A stretch of DNA of 8,082 bases, from positions 1-8,082 of the forward strand of contig WGFF01000133.1 in NCBI GenBank assembly GCA_015492355.1. The letters are read 5' to 3'. This DNA comes from Deltaproteobacteria bacterium. Its GTDB lineage: Bacteria; Desulfobacterota; GWC2-55-46; S146-73. How positions within the stretch are numbered: position 1 is the stretch's first letter; each line of letters starts with the position of its first letter. The translations under genes were made by a program, and so were the position numbers. Shown piece by piece: positions 6,115 to 8,082 of this stretch. The notes under the pieces are model-generated. The model was not told the origin of the DNA, ran no database searches, and saw only the letters and a list, made by a program, of their open reading frames with translations.

Positions 6115-7333
6115 ACTTATCACACTCACCAAACACAGGGTCCAGACTCGACACTATGGCAACCACATCGGCAAAGTACTCACCCCTTGAAAGATAATCG
6201 ACTGACTGCAGGTTTATGAAAGTAGGGACCCTTATCTTCAACCTGAAAGGCTTTTCTGAACCGTCACTTATGATATAGAAGCCGAGTTCTCCCTTTGGGG
6301 ATTCTATGGCTGAATAGACCTCTCCCTTCGGCACCTTGAACCCCTGGGATACGTACTTGAAGTGATGTATGAGTGCCTCCATGTTGCTGTAGACCTCCTT
6401 CTTCGGTGGAGGCACTATCTCAGGCATATCCACGTTGAATGGACCATCGGGCATATCCCTTACCGCCTGCTTTATGATGCGTACAGACTGCCTCATCTCC
6501 TCCATCCTGACCATGTACCTGTCGAAGCAATCACCGTTCTCCCCTGTAGGCACATCAAAATCGAGTCTGTCGTAGACAAGATAGGGTTCATCCTTCCTTA
6601 TATCCCATCCCACCCCGCTTGCCCTGAGAGAGGGTCCACTCAGACCGAGGTTTATGGCATCGTCCGCAGGTATAACACCTATACCCTTATTCCTCTTAAT
6701 CCATATCCTGTTACCTGTAAGGAGCCTTTCATACTCGTCTATCCTCTTGGGGAGTATCTCTGCGAGCTCAAGGCATTTATCCAGAAACTCCCTCGTTGCA
6801 TCGTACCTCACCCCACCTATCCTCATGTAACTGTAGGTCATCCTCGCCCCACAGAGCATCTCAAAGAGATCGAGCACCATCTCCCTCTCCCTTATGGCGT
6901 AAAGGAGGATCGTCATGGCACCGAGGTCCACACCCCATGCACCTATCGCTATGAGATGCCCTGATAGCCTTGAGAGCTCCGCGGCAATAACCCTTATGTA
7001 CTTCGCCCTCTCAGGTACATCTATACCGAGGAGCTTCTCCACCGCCAGCACGTAGGCAAGGTTGTTACTCATCCCGCACATGTAATCGAGCCTGTCCGTA
7101 TAGGGTACAAACTGGGGATAGAGTAGGTTCTCCGCTATTTTCTCAGTACCCCTGTGGAGGTACCCTATGTCAGGCTCTGCCCTGAGCACCTTCTCACCCT
7201 GCAGGTCCACCACCAGATGGAGTACACCGTGTGCAGAAGGGTGCTGTGGACCAAAGCTCAGGGTAATCTCCTTGGTGGATATGACCTCCTCTGATTCTGG
7301 AATGACTGACTTATCTTTGGCTATCTCACTCAT
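6113..7333 (-). CDS. nuoD: NADH-quinone oxidoreductase subunit D (49 kDa, quinone site)
   Basis: NuoD is the hydrogenase-like subunit that forms the quinone-reduction pocket with NuoB and NuoH. The 406-residue product is full length, from the GPQHPSAHGV loop at 28-37 to the characteristic tail DPVFGECDK. His35 and Tyr84 match the quinone-headgroup ligands described for Thermus Nqo4 (His38, Tyr87), with identical spacing of 49. The [NiFe]-binding cysteine pairs of related hydrogenases are absent, as expected for complex I. nuoC and nuoD are separate genes, unlike the fused nuoCD of enterobacteria, and are unusually far apart (308 bp). The ATG at 7333 gives a short charged lead before the conserved core. 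Its ribosome binding site is weak (GAGATGGG) and partly within a small ACCC/GGGT hairpin at 7336-7349. Confidence 0.97.
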   Translation of the reverse strand: MSEIAKDKSVIPESEEVISTKEITLSFGPQHPSAHGVLHLVVDLQGEKVLRAEPDIGYLHRGTEKIAENLLYPQFVPYTDRLDYMCGMSNNLAYVLAVEKLLGIDVPERAKYIRVIAAELSRLSGHLIAIGAWGVDLGAMTILLYAIREREMVLDLFEMLCGARMTYSYMRIGGVRYDATREFLDKCLELAEILPKRIDEYERLLTGNRIWIKRNKGIGVIPADDAINLGLSGPSLRASGVGWDIRKDEPYLVYDRLDFDVPTGENGDCFDRYMVRMEEMRQSVRIIKQAVRDMPDGPFNVDMPEIVPPPKKEVYSNMEALIHHFKYVSQGFKVPKGEVYSAIESPKGELGFYIISDGSEKPFRLKIRVPTFINLQSVDYLSRGEYFADVVAIVSSLDPVFGECDK

Positions 7334-7641
7334 AAACCCATCTCAGGGTAGATTCTGGCAGGAGATATCTTTTCTGTGCCCCCACAGGTGAATCCAGCAC
7401 ACTGGAAGACCCCATCTTCCGAAATCCGCTGATAAATCCTTTAACAGGCTACAAGGGACAACACCACTTATCACCTCTCCTGCCCCCATCAAAGGCATCC
7501 GCTAAAACCCTGTAGACCAGACTATTACCCCCATCTTTCCCCTGAATCCCTCCTCCCGAAGACACAAGCCCATCAGCTTCCAGGGTTTTCAAAGGGAAGA
7601 AAGGGGTTATCCATATCCCTTAAAGGTCTTCCCCGAAGGGG
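7334..7641. other. 308-bp nuoC-nuoD spacer without a convincing gene
   Basis: This is the longest gap in the window. Minus-strand open frames exist, but none has a good ribosome binding site or recognisable sequence. The best are 51 codons from ATG 7498 to TGA 7343 (starts MPLMGAGEV) and a 29-codon frame whose stop overlaps the nuoD start. Small possible hairpins: GGAAGA/TCTTCC at 7404-7420 (6-bp stem, 5-base loop), CTGTG/CACAG at 7374-7387 (5-bp stem, 4-base loop), and ACCC/GGGT at 7336-7349 before nuoD. Just after the nuoC stop the in-frame translation resembles the NuoC tail. I see no clear sigma-70 promoter, known riboswitch or mobile element. It may hold a structured leader or decayed sequence. 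Confidence 0.5.
7504..7589 (-). repeat. 9-bp inverted repeat enclosing an 86-nt segment in the nuoC-nuoD spacer
   Basis: AAAACCCTG (7589-7581) and CAGGGTTTT (7512-7504) are perfect inverted arms 68 bases apart on the transcribed strand. The interior can form a small AAGC/GCTT stem. It also contains purine-rich ribosome-binding-like stretches (GGAGGAGGG) followed by a 10-codon ORF (MGVIVWSTGF) that ends within the second arm. This could be a structured RNA element or chance; no known riboswitch consensus was seen. Confidence 0.35.
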
Positions 7642-8072
7642 CTATTTTTTCTCCTCTCCGTAAGGGTTATATCTATCCCTGTATCCTCTGAGGGGATAGT
7701 CCTTTCTCAATGGAAAACCCTCCCAGTCCTGCGGGAGGTATATGCGTCTGAGGTTCGGATGTCCTTCAAAGACTATACCGAACATATCATAGGTCTCCCT
7801 TTCAGCCCAGTCTGCAGACCTCCAGACAGATGTTATGGACGGTACTGTTTCACCCTCATCTACCTTTATCTTGAGCCTCAATCTGTGCTTTCTCGGTATG
7901 GAATAGAGGAGATAGACCACCTCGAACCTTGGTCTGGAGGGATAGTAATCGACCCCGAGGACATCCACAAGGAAGTTCATCTTCAGTTCGCCATCGCTTT
8001 TAAGGAACCTGCAGATATCCACCAGGGATTCCTTTTTTATCACACAGGTCACCTCACCCCTGAACACATAGG
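7642..8072 (-). CDS. nuoC: NADH-quinone oxidoreductase subunit C, N-terminus missing
   Basis: NuoC is the 30-kDa-type structural subunit of the peripheral arm that packs against NuoD. Signatures are clear: the core segment with VLGVDYYPSRPRFEVVYLLY, the family motif ERETYDMFGIVFEGHPNLRRI, and the tail DWEGFPLRKDYPLRG. A GTG at 8067 would give 141 residues, but this starts at FRGEV, which in the family normally comes about 25-35 residues into the protein. The in-frame stop just upstream (8082-8080) lies inside a 10-base adapter match, so it is probably artificial. I therefore treat the gene as 5'-truncated at 8072, with the true start lost. After PLRGYRDRYNPYGEEKK the protein stops at TAG 7644-7642. 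It is not fused to NuoD, and a 308-bp spacer follows. Confidence 0.93.
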
Positions 8073-8082
8073 CTGTCTCTTA
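8073..8082 (+). other. Probable Nextera/Tn5 mosaic-end adapter remnant
   Basis: The final ten bases, CTGTCTCTTA, are identical to the start of the Nextera transposase adapter CTGTCTCTTATACACATCT in the read-through orientation expected at the end of an insert. They end flush with the window. They put a stop codon directly into the nuoC frame, where the family predicts more protein. This is best explained as untrimmed library adapter at a contig end, not genomic sequence and not a natural transposon end. Confidence 0.85.

Noticed and set aside
7334..7440. TPP-riboswitch-like CTGAGAT string in the nuoD leader
   Set aside because: Only this short string is present; the rest of the THI-box core is absent and nuoD is not a thiamine gene.
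7631..7650. Terminator-like CCCC-GAA-GGGG followed by a run of T on the plus strand
   Set aside because: The stem is only 4 bp and no plus-strand gene exists to terminate. On the transcribed strand the T-run is the AAA AAA lysine codons ending nuoC.
8073..8082. Tn5-like transposon end as a natural mobile element
   Set aside because: Only 10 bases of the engineered mosaic end are present, flush with the sequence edge, which fits library adapter rather than an insertion sequence.
1..8082. CRISPR arrays, tRNA or rRNA genes
   Set aside because: No regularly spaced direct repeats, cloverleaf sequences or rRNA-like stretches were seen on either strand.

Overview
The window is a block of a bacterial respiratory complex I operon (NADH:quinone oxidoreductase, nuo), read entirely on the minus strand. 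In transcription order, from high to low coordinates, it holds nuoC (5'-truncated at the window edge), nuoD, nuoE, nuoF, nuoG, a small stand-alone cyclic-nucleotide-binding-domain gene, nuoH, and the first 14 codons of a probable nuoI. No confident gene lies on the plus strand. The long plus-strand open frames are shadows of the nuo genes.

Layout on the minus strand: nuoC to nuoD are separated by 308 bp with no convincing gene but several inverted repeats. nuoD to nuoE are separated by 124 bp carrying two clear hairpins. nuoE and nuoF share one base (stop TAG, start GTG). nuoF to nuoG are 73 bp apart and contain a perfect 20-bp palindrome just before the nuoG start. nuoG to the cNMP-binding gene is 80 bp. 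That gene to nuoH is 113 bp with a possible 26-codon ORF. nuoH and nuoI overlap by 4 bp (ATGA).

How the genes work together: NuoE, NuoF and NuoG form the NADH-oxidising module, with FMN and a chain of Fe-S clusters. NuoC and NuoD connect it to the quinone site, which is completed by the membrane subunit NuoH. NuoI carries the two [4Fe-4S] clusters between NuoG and the quinone. All cluster ligands and the NuoD quinone-pocket His and Tyr are present, so the visible proteins look functional. Points of note are the cNMP sensor gene at the boundary between the NADH module and the membrane arm, and a formate-dehydrogenase-like NuoG with an unusual extra cysteine/aspartate motif.

Organism: a bacterium of intermediate GC. 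Codon use is rich in ATA (Ile) and AGG (Arg), which would fit anaerobic or thermophilic lineages such as Nitrospirota/Thermodesulfovibrionia or former Deltaproteobacteria. This is only a guess; the sequence alone does not fix the phylum. The last 10 bases match the Nextera/Tn5 mosaic-end adapter, so the right-hand edge is probably a contig end with untrimmed adapter rather than genome sequence.
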